Positions 23,717 through 36,040 of a stretch of 64,000 bases of DNA are shown piece by piece. The stretch comes from Paraspadella gotoi (lineage: Eukaryota > Chaetognatha). The stretch is taken from the NCBI GenBank assembly GCA_051294375.1, contig CM119264.1:2373631-2437630 (forward strand), in the 5' to 3' direction. The stretch's first letter is position 1. Every line of letters starts with the position of its first letter. The translations under genes were made by a program, and so were the position numbers. The notes under the pieces were generated by a model. It worked only from the letters and a program-made list of their open reading frames with translations, did no database searches and was not told the origin of the DNA.

Positions 23717-25249
23717 GTTGGTTGGTCTACTGGAGCATGGCTTAATACGTCTAAATTAGAATTAAACAACCTTGGTATAATTGTAGAAAAAGAGCATTGA
23801 ATTATCAAAACGAAACGACTATCAAATCATTTTTACGTTCTGTAGGACAAACTCTCGTTGTAGTTCGTCAGTTCATAAGCTCATCAGTTCATGGTAAAAA
23901 CAAAGTGGAGACTCACTGGGATGAGGAAACTTTAATCATTTAATTCAAAAATCGTGGGGAAGTAAAAAATTTTAAAAAATGTATTCCCTCAGGCGCAAAA
24001 CGAGATAAAAACAGAAGGAAGACATTTTGAGATTTGCAATGAAAAAAGAAGAAGGCAAAAGGCAAAAGCCATCTGCGCCTGAGGAAGACAAAAGATCACA
24101 ACCGCCTTCGATACACAAACTCGAAATCCTCATTATTCATTAAATAGTTATTAATTCTTAGAAAAAGCTATTTTTAAAATTATTTATAAATATATGTCCG
24201 ATTCGCTTCAATTTTTTTTTTTTCGCAGTTCTGGCTTTTCTAGGTCAGGTACTGTACGTAATACGTATATTCAGTACGAATATATAACTTCTTTTTTCTG
24301 AAAGGGAAATTACGGAAATAGTTACAAAAAATTCAAAAAATTAAAATTATATAAGCAAAGCGAAAAATATAGAAAAAATAACTGAACAGTAAAATTCTTG
24401 TTTGAAAGCGGCGATCCCGGAGTTGGCAATACGCTCTGGAAGCTAACGGGAAAACGAGAAAGAAGATAAAAAATAAAGTTTGTTTTTTTACGGAAAAAAA
24501 ATTTAAGACCGTAACAACAATGATATTAAAAATGTTGATAAGCTTCACGGGCTTCGGATTTCTTTTTTTTAAATATTAATATTATAGTATTTCTTTTTTT
24601 CGTTGTCTTTGATATTTACAATTTACAAAGTAACAAAGTTTTTATTTGTGATTACAACGATCATTTAATAATTCGGACACGTTTCAGTTTTTGTTCTTCG
24701 AACCTTCATCAGCCAGTTTTGATAATGAAAATATTTGGATACTAATTTTGAGAGAGAGATAGAAGGGCAATTTTAACCTAGATATCCTTTCTCTCCTCTC
24801 CGAATATTAAATGATCTAAATAAAAACTATGTTACTTTGTAAATATTATTATTATATTTTTTTATAAATTTATTAAAATTGAAATATTTTTTGAAATTCT
24901 AAATTATTGTATACTTAAGCTAAAGCTTAATTTTAAATTTAACCTAACTTACCCCAAATCCTAACTTACCCCTTACCCTAACTTAGTTTTAACCCTAACG
25001 TTTGTGTGTATTGTGTGCATTCTGCATCTAATGTTGCATTGCTAGTTGCTATCTATTAACTAAAGAATTATATGAGGTATATGAGCTAAAGTTTGATTGT
25101 ATTCTGTGCGTACTGCGTATATTCTGGCCAATATTTTATACTAAGGTAAAGGAAGAGAGATTTTTTTCTTTATTTATCATGAGTATTTTAAATAAGATAC
25201 GATTATAAATTAACTCGAAGCAATTGGATATTAATAAATAGCACTAATA
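23717..25249. other. Intergenic, RSBN1-like promoter side
   Basis: The part next to 23717 should hold the leader and promoter of the RSBN1-like gene. The rest is AT-rich without coding signal, apart from the telomere-like patch at 24930-25002. Confidence 0.5.
24930..25002. repeat. Degenerate telomere-like patch (CCTAA/CCCTAA)
   Basis: Variants AACCTAACTTACCCC, ATCCTAACTTACCCC, TTACCCTAACTTAG and TTTTAACCCTAACG follow one another. They resemble diverged CCTAA or CCCTAA telomeric repeats, but the spacing is irregular. Confidence 0.35.
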
Positions 25250-27212
25250 CTACATGGGCTCGTCCTTGCGGCCGAGAAATGACGAAAACTTAAGCAGGGG
25301 TCTTTGCGTGGCGGCCGAGTGGGCGAAGCCGTGTTTCGGCCTGTTCGACTCTAAGTCGTTGGCCTTAAGATGAGATGGAAAAATGTTGTTGGGAACTCGA
25401 GTCATGGAATGCATCGTCGAGGGCGACATCCCCGAACATCCGGGAGTTTGAAGTCGGGCGGAAATCTCTCGATAACTGGAAACGGGTTGAGGCGGAGGAA
25501 ATTCGCTGGTCGGAGTATGAAAGCTCGACAAGGAGCGATCGACGATGAGAGAGGACGAAGGTTTTTTCGATGGCGACGCGAGATTCGAAGCTGACGTGAC
25601 GTTCATTGCCGACGTGAGATTCGCTGCTGGCGAAAGATTCATCCCCGATGTCGGTGATGATAGATCCGTTGCAGTTGTATAATTTCTCGCAGTTGTAAAA
25701 GTTGTAGATGTAGGATTTGTCGTGGGCAAAAAATTCATCCCGGAGAAAAGATTTGATGAGGATAAATTTTTTGCGGATGAAAAGTTTGTTGTAGGCATAA
25801 GACTTCTGGCTGACATAAGATTAGTCCTTGACAAAAGATTTGTCCCCAATGAAAGATTTGTCTCCGAAGAAAGATTTGTCGCAGAAGCAAGATTTCTTGA
25901 CGAGGTGAGATTTATTCCCGAATCGTTTTTTAAAGTGGAGAAACTAGCCTCAATGAAATTCTTCGAATGATGATTGACTGAAGAAACATTTGAAGCCGGA
26001 GAAAGATTTCCGGCTAAAGAAAATTCTGTCTGCGTCTCAAGTTTTGACCACAGAGTTGAATTCGACATAAGATTTGACGTTGAAGCCAAATTGGTCGACG
26101 CGAGATTAGATTTCATGACTAGATTTAAAGGCGACGCGAATTTTTTCAAAGGGTCGAGATTCGTAACGGATTCGGGATTAATTTGTTCTTCGATCGACAC
26201 GAGTTTTTTATCCTCCCCGATTAATTTGGTCAATGGAGCGCGAGTCGAGTCGGTTTCGGGGTGGCGCTCCGGCTGAGACGTGACACTAGGACCATTTGAA
26301 CAAGACTTGGAAGGTGAAGAATATAAGTCGGCGTGAGTGTGAGACGATTCCATTTTCGCGACGTCTTCACTTTCGGGAGGTCGCACCTTTTTGGGCTGTT
26401 TGTAGCCGCGTTGCTTTCGGTCCTCAACGTCAATTTCAACTCTAAAATGGAAGTATAATTATTTAATATCAAGGTTTTAACATAGTTATATCTTATTACC
26501 CATTATTCCGTATTTTGCCATACCTGAAAAATTTTTTGGATGGCGTATGACTTCTCCTGGCTTGGATGCCGTGTTGCTTGAGATGCGCGGCCCTGTTGCT
26601 GCTGCACATGACCTTCTTTTCGCAAATGACGCAGATGAAGACTTTGTGTTCGTGCGTCGTGTCCACGTGATCTTTCAGTCGGTCCATCCGCTTGAAGACT
26701 CGGTCGCATTGCGGACAGGGGACAAGGGCGTCGGAGCCGCGTGGCTGGCGGGCCGTGGGAGGATGCGGCTTAGGCGGCGCCGTCGGAGCATCGTCGGTAT
26801 CCGCCAGCGACGAGGCGTTGGAAGGCGGCGCCAAGGGAGTTTCGATACGAGAGAGGGGAACGATGCAGGGCGTGATACGCGGAAGGGATTCGGAGGGCGC
26901 TCGAGGAGGAGCCTCCTCCGCCGAAGAACTCTCTTCTTCCTCGTCGGCGTCGTGCCGAGTCTCCGGCTCCGCGGCGTCGGAAGCATCCGGCGTGGTCTCG
27001 ACGGCATCGGCGATGGATTCGCGGCATGGAATTTGCAGATCGGTGGGCGTGGCCGCCTTCGATCGCTTAGATCCCGACTTCTTCCCGTCGTCTCCCCAAA
27101 CGATGATCCAACAGTTCGGACTCACTTTGGAGCGACGGAGATACTTTTGGCGCTTGTTGCTGTTGGTGGTGGTGGTGGGAAGGTGTTCCCCCGTTTCCTC
27201 TTTCGCCGTCAT
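25250..27212 (-). CDS. Two-finger C2H2 protein with 7-residue repeat tail
   Basis: Two exons, 26524-27212 and 25250-26441, give 626 residues. The first encodes an acidic, Ser/Pro/Ala-rich region, then two C2H2 fingers at about residues 166-189 (CPQCDRVFKRMDRLKDHV, with two His) and 194-214 (CVICEKKVMCSSNRAAH, second His four on). A basic stretch with KPTK-like and KKFF residues follows. The second exon begins VEIDVEDRKQRGYKQPKK and then carries a long degenerate 7-residue repeat of type (S/T)xxNLxS over about residues 300-500. The fingers suggest nucleic-acid binding. I do not recognise an orthologue. The acceptor at 26441 is strong and phases agree. Its neighbours are transcribed the same way. 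Confidence 0.8.
25585..26160. repeat. Degenerate 21-base coding tandem repeat
   Basis: The unit, on the plus strand like GAAAGATTTGTCCCCGAA, recurs about every 21 bases and encodes the 7-residue SxxNLxS repeats of the two-finger protein. About 25 units are recognisable, strongly diverged. Confidence 0.8.
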
Positions 27213-27700
27213 CTTCGTGACGAAAACGTCAACGCGTCATTTATTAACTTAAGAGGTTAAGGAATTCGTTCAGTCATTTCTCGTCTCTTCATAAAAAATA
27301 GAATGACAGTCTTGACAATATCAAAATGATGACTCTTGAGTCTTGACGCCAATGCGGAAACGCAGTCTGGCACGGAATTTGCAATAATAAAGAGTTAAGA
27401 GTCTCTTCTCTTGGTTTCGTCTTTGCCTGTGGCCTTGGCTTTGGTCTTGTGCTTCTCTGACGCGGAATAATGAAGAGAAGAGAAACAGAAATCGGGAACA
27501 AAAGGCGTCGTGAGGCCGGTCATTTAATGTTCTTTATGTAAGACCTTTATAGAAGACCTTTATAGAAGACCTCAATTTAATATGAACAAAAACGGGGCCT
27601 ACTTCAGTTGCACTAAATTTTTACTTAATAAATTCTAGTTATGATACAATTTCCAAATAATTTATACTTATAAAAACCCTGATATTATTATTAACTTTTC
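27213..27700. other. Promoter side of two-finger gene
   Basis: No coding exon is recognised. A short direct repeat (GACCTTTATAGAA, twice) lies at about 27541-27571. Confidence 0.5.
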
Positions 27701-27702
27701 TT

Positions 27703-28092
27703 CATGAGAGAAGTTTTTAAACTGATATAGAACCTCTGCCACTGTCGGTGTTTGCTTCATATTAAAATTAATGTCCTAAAAACTCAAAATGAAAGGAACA
27801 AACTCTTGTGGAATCTCAATCAAACTTTTGTGGAAATGCATATAAACGTCTGTGAATTTAATTCATAGGATAATCAAAGAATCTCTAACATAATCAATCG
27901 TTAATTAATGAATTAAATCCACTAATGTTTATAAATATTTCCACAAAAGTAATCGATATTACATTACATTACATGTTCCTGAAATTTTACGTTTTTAAGG
28001 ACTTGACTTTTAAGAGGAAACAAACACTGACAGTGGCAGAAGTTTTATATCAGTTTTTAAATGCTTAGTCAGTTTGAAAAACTTCTCTCATA
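27703..28092. repeat. Long imperfect foldback repeat
   Basis: Two arms of about 185 bases face each other around a centre near 27890. Outer arm landmarks are ATGAGAGAAGTTTTT and TCTGCCACTGTC at 27704-27746, with complements at 28026-28092. Inner landmarks are CTTTTGTGGAAAT and AATTTAATTCAT at 27825-27867, mirrored at 27908-27949. It lacks coding content and resembles a MITE or foldback element. Confidence 0.85.
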
Positions 28093-28395
28093 AAAAAAAC
28101 AACCCTGGTATTAACTTTTCTTAATAAGTATTTTTAAATTTTAACATAAATAGACGAATTTATTTATTAAGTAAAATTTTAAATTAATTTAAATTTAATT
28201 TAAAATTTAATTAAAATTTAAATTAAAATTTAAATTTAAATGTATGAGGAACTATCTCATGTAGAGGATCGAATAAACCGGGACTTTCGTCACCTACTCT
28301 CCTTTGCTATCAAACAAAAGGCCTGTGATAAAAAGACACGTTTTATGTCTTAGTTACATTTTTAATAATTTACATGGTAGTAATAGTTTGGTTTA

Positions 28396-28664
28396 ATGAA
28401 ATTGGTACAATCAAAATAAAGATTATCCATTCATTTAATAAATAAGCTATCTTGCCCAATGCCCATGACTTTGGACAGGCTTTGGTGGTTTAAGGCCTCC
28501 ATCACTCTAAATAGATAATGACATAGAAGGTCCCAAGCTTTCAATCAAGACTCACACAGTCTCGTTTATTTACTCCCAGAGTACCTGACTTCACTATCAG
28601 TGAATTGGTATAATCTTATGAAGAATGTTTTAATGGTTTGAAAAGACCACTCCTTAAGTATTTG
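28396..28664 (-). mobile_element. Dispersed poly(A)-type retroelement, copy 3
   Basis: Reverse-orientation copy of the repeat at 9838-10108, with GAAATTGGTACAA, ATTATCCATTCATTTAATAA, AAGCTATCTTG, TTTAAGGCCTCCATCACTCT and GAAAAGACCACTCCTTAAG in order. It is nearly full length. Confidence 0.85.
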
Positions 28665-28933
28665 TCTTATGAATTTCATGATTCCTTTGATAGATTATAA
28701 CTTTTATCGACTTAACTGAAATAATATTAATCTCTCTAATATACTAATATACCATGGGATTACCCCTGTTACACAAACACATCATCGCAGGAGTATCAAG
28801 CCACCAAAAGCAAATCGGATCGAAGACTCGGGCGATCTCCGCGGAAATGGAATCGCCGAATCCTGATTGGTCAAGCATGGAATCGAAATCGAAACTGTAA
28901 ATTTTACCCACGTCGCCGATCCTCTTCCTTTGT

Positions 28934-28966
28934 TATAAATAGACTTAGCTTGTTCTAGTTTCAGTA
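28934..28966 (+). promoter_or_regulatory. TATA box plus TCAGT initiator
   Basis: TATAAATAG at 28934-28942 is followed, at canonical spacing (29 bases from the T to the initiator A), by TCAGTA at 28961, a typical arthropod initiator. An inverted CCAAT box (GATTGGTCAA) lies about 60 bases upstream. This is the cleanest core promoter in the window, and it points toward a short open frame at 29008. Confidence 0.55.
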
Positions 28967-29007
28967 GCATTGATCAAGACTCCTGCGCGCGTCTCACCGT
29001 CACCATT

Positions 29008-29113
29008 ATGTCTTCAGAATTAAATCATGTTGATTTCAATCTAGAAATCCATGAGTTTTTCCTTAAATGTGGTGGCAGCTGTAAGATTCGAACCCACGCC
29101 TCCGAAGAGACTG
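29008..29113 (+). CDS. Short open frame behind a TATA/initiator promoter
   Basis: The ATG at 29008 begins MSSELNHVDFNLEIHEFF about 45 bases after the predicted start site. Read through, the frame ends after 43 codons; using the strong donor ACTG|GTAAGT at 29113 and the acceptor near 29272 it would stop at once in the next exon. Part of the frame (CGGSCKIRTHASEE) is antisense to a tRNA-Leu-like sequence, so coding is doubtful. It may be a non-coding transcript. Confidence 0.25.
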
Positions 29114-29126
29114 GTAAGTTTCCAGG
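29072..29126 (-). pseudogene. tRNA-Leu-like 3' fragment
   Basis: On the minus strand the sequence contains CCAGTCTCTTCGGAGGCG, GTGGGTTCGAAT and CTGCCA, which closely match the variable arm, T arm and acceptor 3' strand of animal tRNA-Leu(UAG). The 5' half (D arm, 5' acceptor strand) is absent, and the anticodon stem-loop is altered. It is a relic or the head of a SINE, not a working tRNA. Confidence 0.6.
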
Positions 29127-29428
29127 CCCGGCGTCATAAAAGTACTAGGTCTTTTGATGTAATTTGAATTAGGAATATTAATCTAAATTCTAAATAATGC
29201 AATTGCTAAAAAAAATTTTTTTTTAAATACTATGTACGAAGTACGTGCTTACTGACAATATTTTCGTTTCAGATTAGTAATTTTATCCTCCAATGTGAAC
29301 TCGTACCAGAAAACAAAAAGGTAGTAAGATTGCGTTTCTTTTATTATAAAACGAATTAAACAAACCACTTAAGAAATAACTAAACTAAAGCCGCTACGAT
29401 TGAAACACGACGTGATCTTCTCCAGTCT

Positions 29429-31251
<1,823 letters not shown>

Positions 31252-31359
31252 TCATATAAAGTAATAAATGACTAGAAAGGCAACAAATAAGTTGGCGAAA
31301 AAAAACTTGCGCAAAAAAGAGATAATCTAGAACAAAACTTAATTTTTTGTTGATATAGT

Positions 31360-33389
31360 TCAAATATTCCCGATTCGTTCGACCATCGAGGGAATGAGTG
31401 AACACGCGACAATTTCGCTCTGCCCCTCCGGCCGCATCTTAACCCGATTTCCGGTTCCCGATTCCGCGCCGCTCTTCGCGCTGACCGGACCGGCCCTGTG
31501 GACGGACTTGCGGTGCTTATTGAGTGTCGCCGTCTGACGAAAGCGTTTAGGGCAAAAGGAGCAGGCGAAGGGCTTCTCGCCCGAGTGAATTCGCACGTGA
31601 TCAGTCAGCGTCGTCTTCTTGCCGAAAGCGGAGGGGCACTCAGCGCAGGAGAATGGCTTGGGATTTTCCGAGTGTTGCTTGGCGTGGTCGGTCAAGTGGC
31701 TCTTAGTGGCAAAGGTCTTGGAACAGAGTCTGCACTGGAAGGGTCTTTCGCCTGAGTGGGAACGGAGGTGCTGCTCGAGGAGAAATCGATTCCAGAATCC
31801 TTTGCCGCAAATGTGACAGACGGCTGGTTTCTCGGCTGCGTCGTCGTGTTTGCGACTCGCGTGAGTCGTCAGCTCGCAAGCGAAGGCGAAGGCTTTGCCG
31901 CAATCGCCGCATTTGTGCTGCGGTTCCCCGTGAGAGCGGATCGCGTGGCGGCGAAGGTTCTGTCGCCGCTTGTAGCGTTGGTCGCAGTCGGGACAAGGGA
32001 AGGGGCGGTCGTTAGAGTGGCGCTTTTGGTGAGCGGTGAGCTTTCCTCGGGTGTGGAAGGATTTACCGCAATCTGACAAAAGATATACATCCAATTTAAA
32101 AAAAAATGAGATTCAAATCAAATAATTTATTTATTAATTTATTTACTTATTAAATAAATGGCTAAATTTTATATTGGTTGTACCAACTTCATAAAAATAA
32201 ATTGATAAAATTCGAGGAAAATTGAAAAACATTACTTTCTAAAAATTCAAAAGCTGGTAATATTTTTAAAAAATACAAAACTAATTTCCGTCTTTTACAG
32301 ACAATAACTTATTGAATAAGTCTGAGGTCAACCTTTAAAATCGCAGCAAAACGAGGCGGACCCGTGGAGTCTTTCGTGCTGCCAACGCGCCTGCGCGTTT
32401 TTGTTCATGTGGTCACAAAATCGACACTTGATAGGCTTTTGTTCTCGGTGAACGACGCGAACGTGTTGGCCCAGTCTTGAAAAGGGACAAAAACAATTCG
32501 AAATCTTTTTATCTTGAAGTACTCCTCGTCGAGAGTCCTCACCGATGTTTGGTATTGCTTTTGTACGGACATTCTTTGCAATGAAATCGTCTCTCCACAC
32601 AGTGAACGCTCGCTCGATGATTGCGCCTCGACCAATCGGAGGCAAAGGATTTTCCGCAAATGTCGCAGGAAGATTGTTTGGTTCGACTTGGGAATTAAAC
32701 AAGTTTTCTGGCTTGAGTGACGCAACCACTTCCAAGCGCTGGGTAAAAATATCGATCAGTTCTAACCTGAAATCAGTAGCAACCTCGACAACGCTGTAAC
32801 CGTTTTCAATGCGAGCTTCTCCCGTGACTGATACTTCTTTCGCTTGACCAATCCCAAGGCTATCGTCGGTGGAAGTGGAAGTGGAAGACACGACGGCCTC
32901 GGAGAGAGAAGCCTTCGACAAATCGCTTCCATCCATCATCGACGGAGCATCCTCCTCTCGCAGCGCCTCGTCGCCGGGCGGGAGGCAAACAAGATTCCTC
33001 AACAGCTCAACGACGTCGTCCGATTTCTCCAAATCGACTTTCGCGGTGAAAGAAGTCGGACTAAAGTTCCCTAAGCGGGAACTTGGATGTTGACGAAAAG
33101 CCTCAACATTTACGCAGAGAATTCTGAAGGAAAAGGAGAAAAAAATTTAGAGTTTAAATATTTCATCCACGAGTGACTACGACAGATTTACGCCGCCGAC
33201 GCTACGATAAATGCACCTGTTGGATGTATTTGCAGTTGGGGTGACGGAAATGATGCAATCGCAAAAGACGCTTGGAGCGAGAACGTCGAAAACATTATGC
33301 GCCAACCAAACGCCGCCCTCCACGCGTTTGACGGACCATCCTTCGGGGATGGAACCCGTCAGCTCGTTAACAAACGTTTCCAATGACAT
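31360..33389 (-). CDS. Ten-finger C2H2 zinc-finger protein
   Basis: Five exons, 33217-33389, 32767-33123, 32543-32686, 32333-32475 and 31360-32072, give 509 residues with agreeing phases. The N-terminal 200 residues (MSLETFVNELTGSIPEGW onward) hold no domain I can name and include an acidic/Ser-rich stretch. Ten C2H2 fingers follow, starting CDICGKSFASDW and CKECPYKSNTKH, then eight more including CGDCGKAFAF, CHICGKGFWNRF and CAECPSAFGKK, several joined by TGEKP-like linkers (HSGERPF, HSGEKPF). The frame shift between 32767 and 32686 is explained by an intron with donor CAG|GTTAGA and acceptor CCCAAG. It is probably a sequence-specific DNA-binding regulator; target and orthologue are unknown. 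About 190 bases separate it from RIOK2. Confidence 0.88.
32137..32196 (+). mobile_element. Retroelement family 3' fragment, copy 5
   Basis: Only the last 60 bases or so of the family (TTATTAAATAAATGG, TTATATTGGTTGTACCAACTT) are present, inside an intron of the ten-finger gene. Confidence 0.6.
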
Positions 33390-33415
33390 GACACATTTAT
33401 CATTTTAAAAACATC

Positions 33416-33421
33416 TTTATT
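33416..33421 (-). terminator. Poly(A) signal between two tandem genes
   Basis: AATAAA on the minus strand, about 210 bases after the stop of the 409-residue gene and only about 27 bases before the start codon of the ten-finger gene. Confidence 0.5.
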
Positions 33422-33628
33422 ATTTCCAAGCATGAAAAAAAAATCGGATAATAAATAATGTAGTAACACCAACACGAAAAAAGAAGGGGAACGAAAAAGG
33501 AACTCTTAGTAGTAATATTATTACGAAGGAGCACCTTTTTTTTCGGGATAACACTAAAAACATGCGGGCGTAAAAACGAACCAACTATTGCGGGTGGGGG
33601 GAAAAATAAAAGAAAACTATAGTTGTGC

Positions 33629-35817
33629 CTATAACCGTCTGTTTTTGACTTTGTTGAGAACGCTGAAAAAAGTCTTTTTGATCTCGTGTCTCAACTTTGC
33701 GTAGGCGTGAATGAGTTGGGGGAAATGATCGAGCAAAAATCGATCGATCAAAATGACGAAGAGTTGTTTGGGGAAGTGAGACTTTGGGTCAACTTGTCCG
33801 TATTCTATGCATTCTTCCGTCACAGCCTTTCCTATGGTATAAAAGGTTAAGATACGTCAATAAAAAAATATTAAGTAAAATACTTACAAATAAAAAAATA
33901 AAAGTCGCCCACCTAATGAATAGCAGAGAGAGCTCAAAATTTTTTGGGGCGCGGAACCTAAAGAAAGGTGAAGAAGCGGTGTGTTAAAAACGACAACCGC
34001 TATACTCCCCCCACCCCTCCTTTAACATTCCCACCCCCCCCACTCAAAAAAAAAGGAATAAAGAGCAGCGATCCAACTCAAACCCTCCCTAAAGAAACAA
34101 TGTAATTCGAAAGATAAAAAAAAAAAGATCCAACCTTTGACAAAGAGGATCTTGTCCTCGCCGAAACTTTGAATGGCTTCGATCTTCCTCCGCCCGTCCT
34201 CTGCCAACCGCCCGAGAAACCGATCGTAAACTTTGTCCTTTGAAAGAGAGAGAGAGAGAGAGAGAGTTCAGCGTAATTCCATCGTTCCGATTATAGGGGA
34301 TTCATCGACAAAAGTGTCTCCCCAATCTTCACCTGTTCTGAGGCGGAGAGATCCGAGCAACTGTCGTTTTGATAAAGGAATGGGGACCCGTTGGTGGGTT
34401 GCCAAGTCACATCGGGAAAATCGTCGTAGTTTCCGCCTGAACATCGAGAGATCTGGAGGTCAGAGATTGCTCCAAAGAAGTTTACGATTATTTTTTAAAA
34501 GAAAATGATTTTGTGTAAAATACGGTTCTTATTCTTATTCTCTTGTTACCTTAAAGAGATTTTTATCATTTTAGGGATACATTTAATAGGGTTTAATAAT
34601 GATTAAGTTACATGTTTAATTTCAGTATTGTCGATTTATTTTTCTCCTTATGAAAAACTCTCATGTTCGATTAAATATTGTTAATGTGAAGTAGGATCGT
34701 GATTCGATGCCAACAAAATAACCATTAAGTTTTCCGCGATCAAAAATTTTCTCACTCACTTTGCATGAGCTCTAGCCCTTGCAAGGCGTCCCCCGCCGTC
34801 ATTCGATTAAGGGACTTTTCGATCGAGTTGAGCGGTAATTCCTCCACGATCTCCGCAAAGTCGGAATCGTCCGATTCCAGCGTTTTTCGCGGCGCCGCCG
34901 TCGTCGTCGGCGGCGCCACGGCATTGTTCCGGTTGGCGTCGAGATTCTGATCGCCGTCGATGGGCGGCGCCAGCGAGGGAGCTTCCTGCTTGACGTCGAC
35001 GACGACGACGGCGCCGCCCGTGTCGTCGGGATCTCGCGGTTGACGATGCTGCGGCTGAGGATGTCGATTGTACGGATGGTGATGGTGATGTCGCGACTGT
35101 TTCGACGCACCCGCGTGAGAGGGATAGGTGGAGGTCCGTTTACGGCCGCGAGGGGTTTGGGGGGACGTGAGGAGATTCTCCTAAAGAATCCATGAAATAA
35201 TGATGAATTAAGGAATTTAAAACTCCAACCTTATAAAGTTACCATAGAAATGGAGACACCGGGTTGATGCATTCGTGGATCATGTGGGTGAAAAGGCCTG
35301 TGTGCACAAAGAAATTAAGAAAATTATCCAATCTCGAATTATTTTAATCTTCTCATAACCGAGCTTACATAATAACCAAATAAAAGTAATATTGTTCCTC
35401 ACCGTCCGTTCCTTCTCTCTTGCAAGGCGCTGATTGTCGGGTTCACTTCCATTTCAACGTCGTTCCCAATCGGACTGCGGAACCGAGAGGGAAAAATGGT
35501 GGATGAAATTTTGCTAAAGCAGAGACATCTAGCGGAGTCACTGACCTCAAACCAGAGCTGGCGTAAGCGTCGCAGAGATGTCTCTTGCCGCAATACCTTC
35601 GCCCGTCCTGCGACTCCACCAGCACGAAGATATTAGCGTCTGCGGGAATGAAAACCTTTTCTGTGGCTCCGCGGGAAATTGAGCCTGGAAAGCGAGTCAA
35701 GATCAAACCTGTGAGGGCGCTGAGCTTCATTGCAGATTCCATGAGAATCGTGGTGAAGGTAAGCTCGATGTTTTGGAGTTGATTGACTAGACCGAGTAAA
35801 CTCTGAGACGAGGCCAT
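33629..35817 (-). CDS. Uncharacterised 409-residue protein
   Basis: Seven exons, 35546-35817, 35403-35474, 35243-35297, 34760-35180, 34333-34436, 34135-34237 and 33629-33831, sum to one frame of 409 residues. I do not recognise the family. Visible parts: an N-terminal block (MASSQSLLGLVNQLQNIEL, NIFVLVESQDGRRYCGKRH) that looks globular; a central low-complexity region with a His run and an acidic Pro/Ala part including VDVKQE, a sumoylation-type motif; a segment YDDFPDVTWQP; and a C-terminal block (EDGRRKIEAIQSFGEDKILF, then LIDRFLLDHFPQLIHAYAKL) rich in predicted helix and ending basic. A nuclear role is a guess from composition. In exon 1 a GT-AG pair only 24 bases apart was treated as coding. 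It lies 240 bases from the zinc-finger gene and 224 from LIAS. Confidence 0.75.
34240..34266. repeat. (GA)n at an acceptor of the 409-residue gene
   Basis: Reads (CT)n on the coding strand, immediately before the 3' splice site at 34238. Confidence 0.85.
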
Positions 35818-36040
35818 GACGGAAACGTGGAAGAGTCCTGCTTCTTATGATCTCCGTGGTAATTTAAAGTTTTCGGCCTTTTTTTTTGACAATTCAAAGA
35901 ACAGTAAAAAATTATCACATTTTATCGTGTTTTGCGAAGACAAAGCTTAAACTATGACACGAGTTATAAAGGCTTTAAAACGGCAAACGTGACATCACAT
36001 TCGATCAACAACAAAAAAAAAAGAATAAAAAAGAAGTTGA

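Noticed and set aside
26547-27260. Plus-strand open frame of 237 codons
   Set aside because: It is antisense to the first exon of the two-finger gene; the minus strand has the C2H2 motifs and matching splice phases.
32405-32725. Minus-strand frame continuing the acidic exon of the ten-finger gene
   Set aside because: Reading through loses the CDICGKSF finger; the donor CAG|GTTAGA and acceptor CCCAAG give the finger in the right phase.
35703-35726. Possible 24-base intron in exon 1 of the 409-residue gene
   Set aside because: Far too short for a spliceosomal intron, and the sequence stays in frame if read through.
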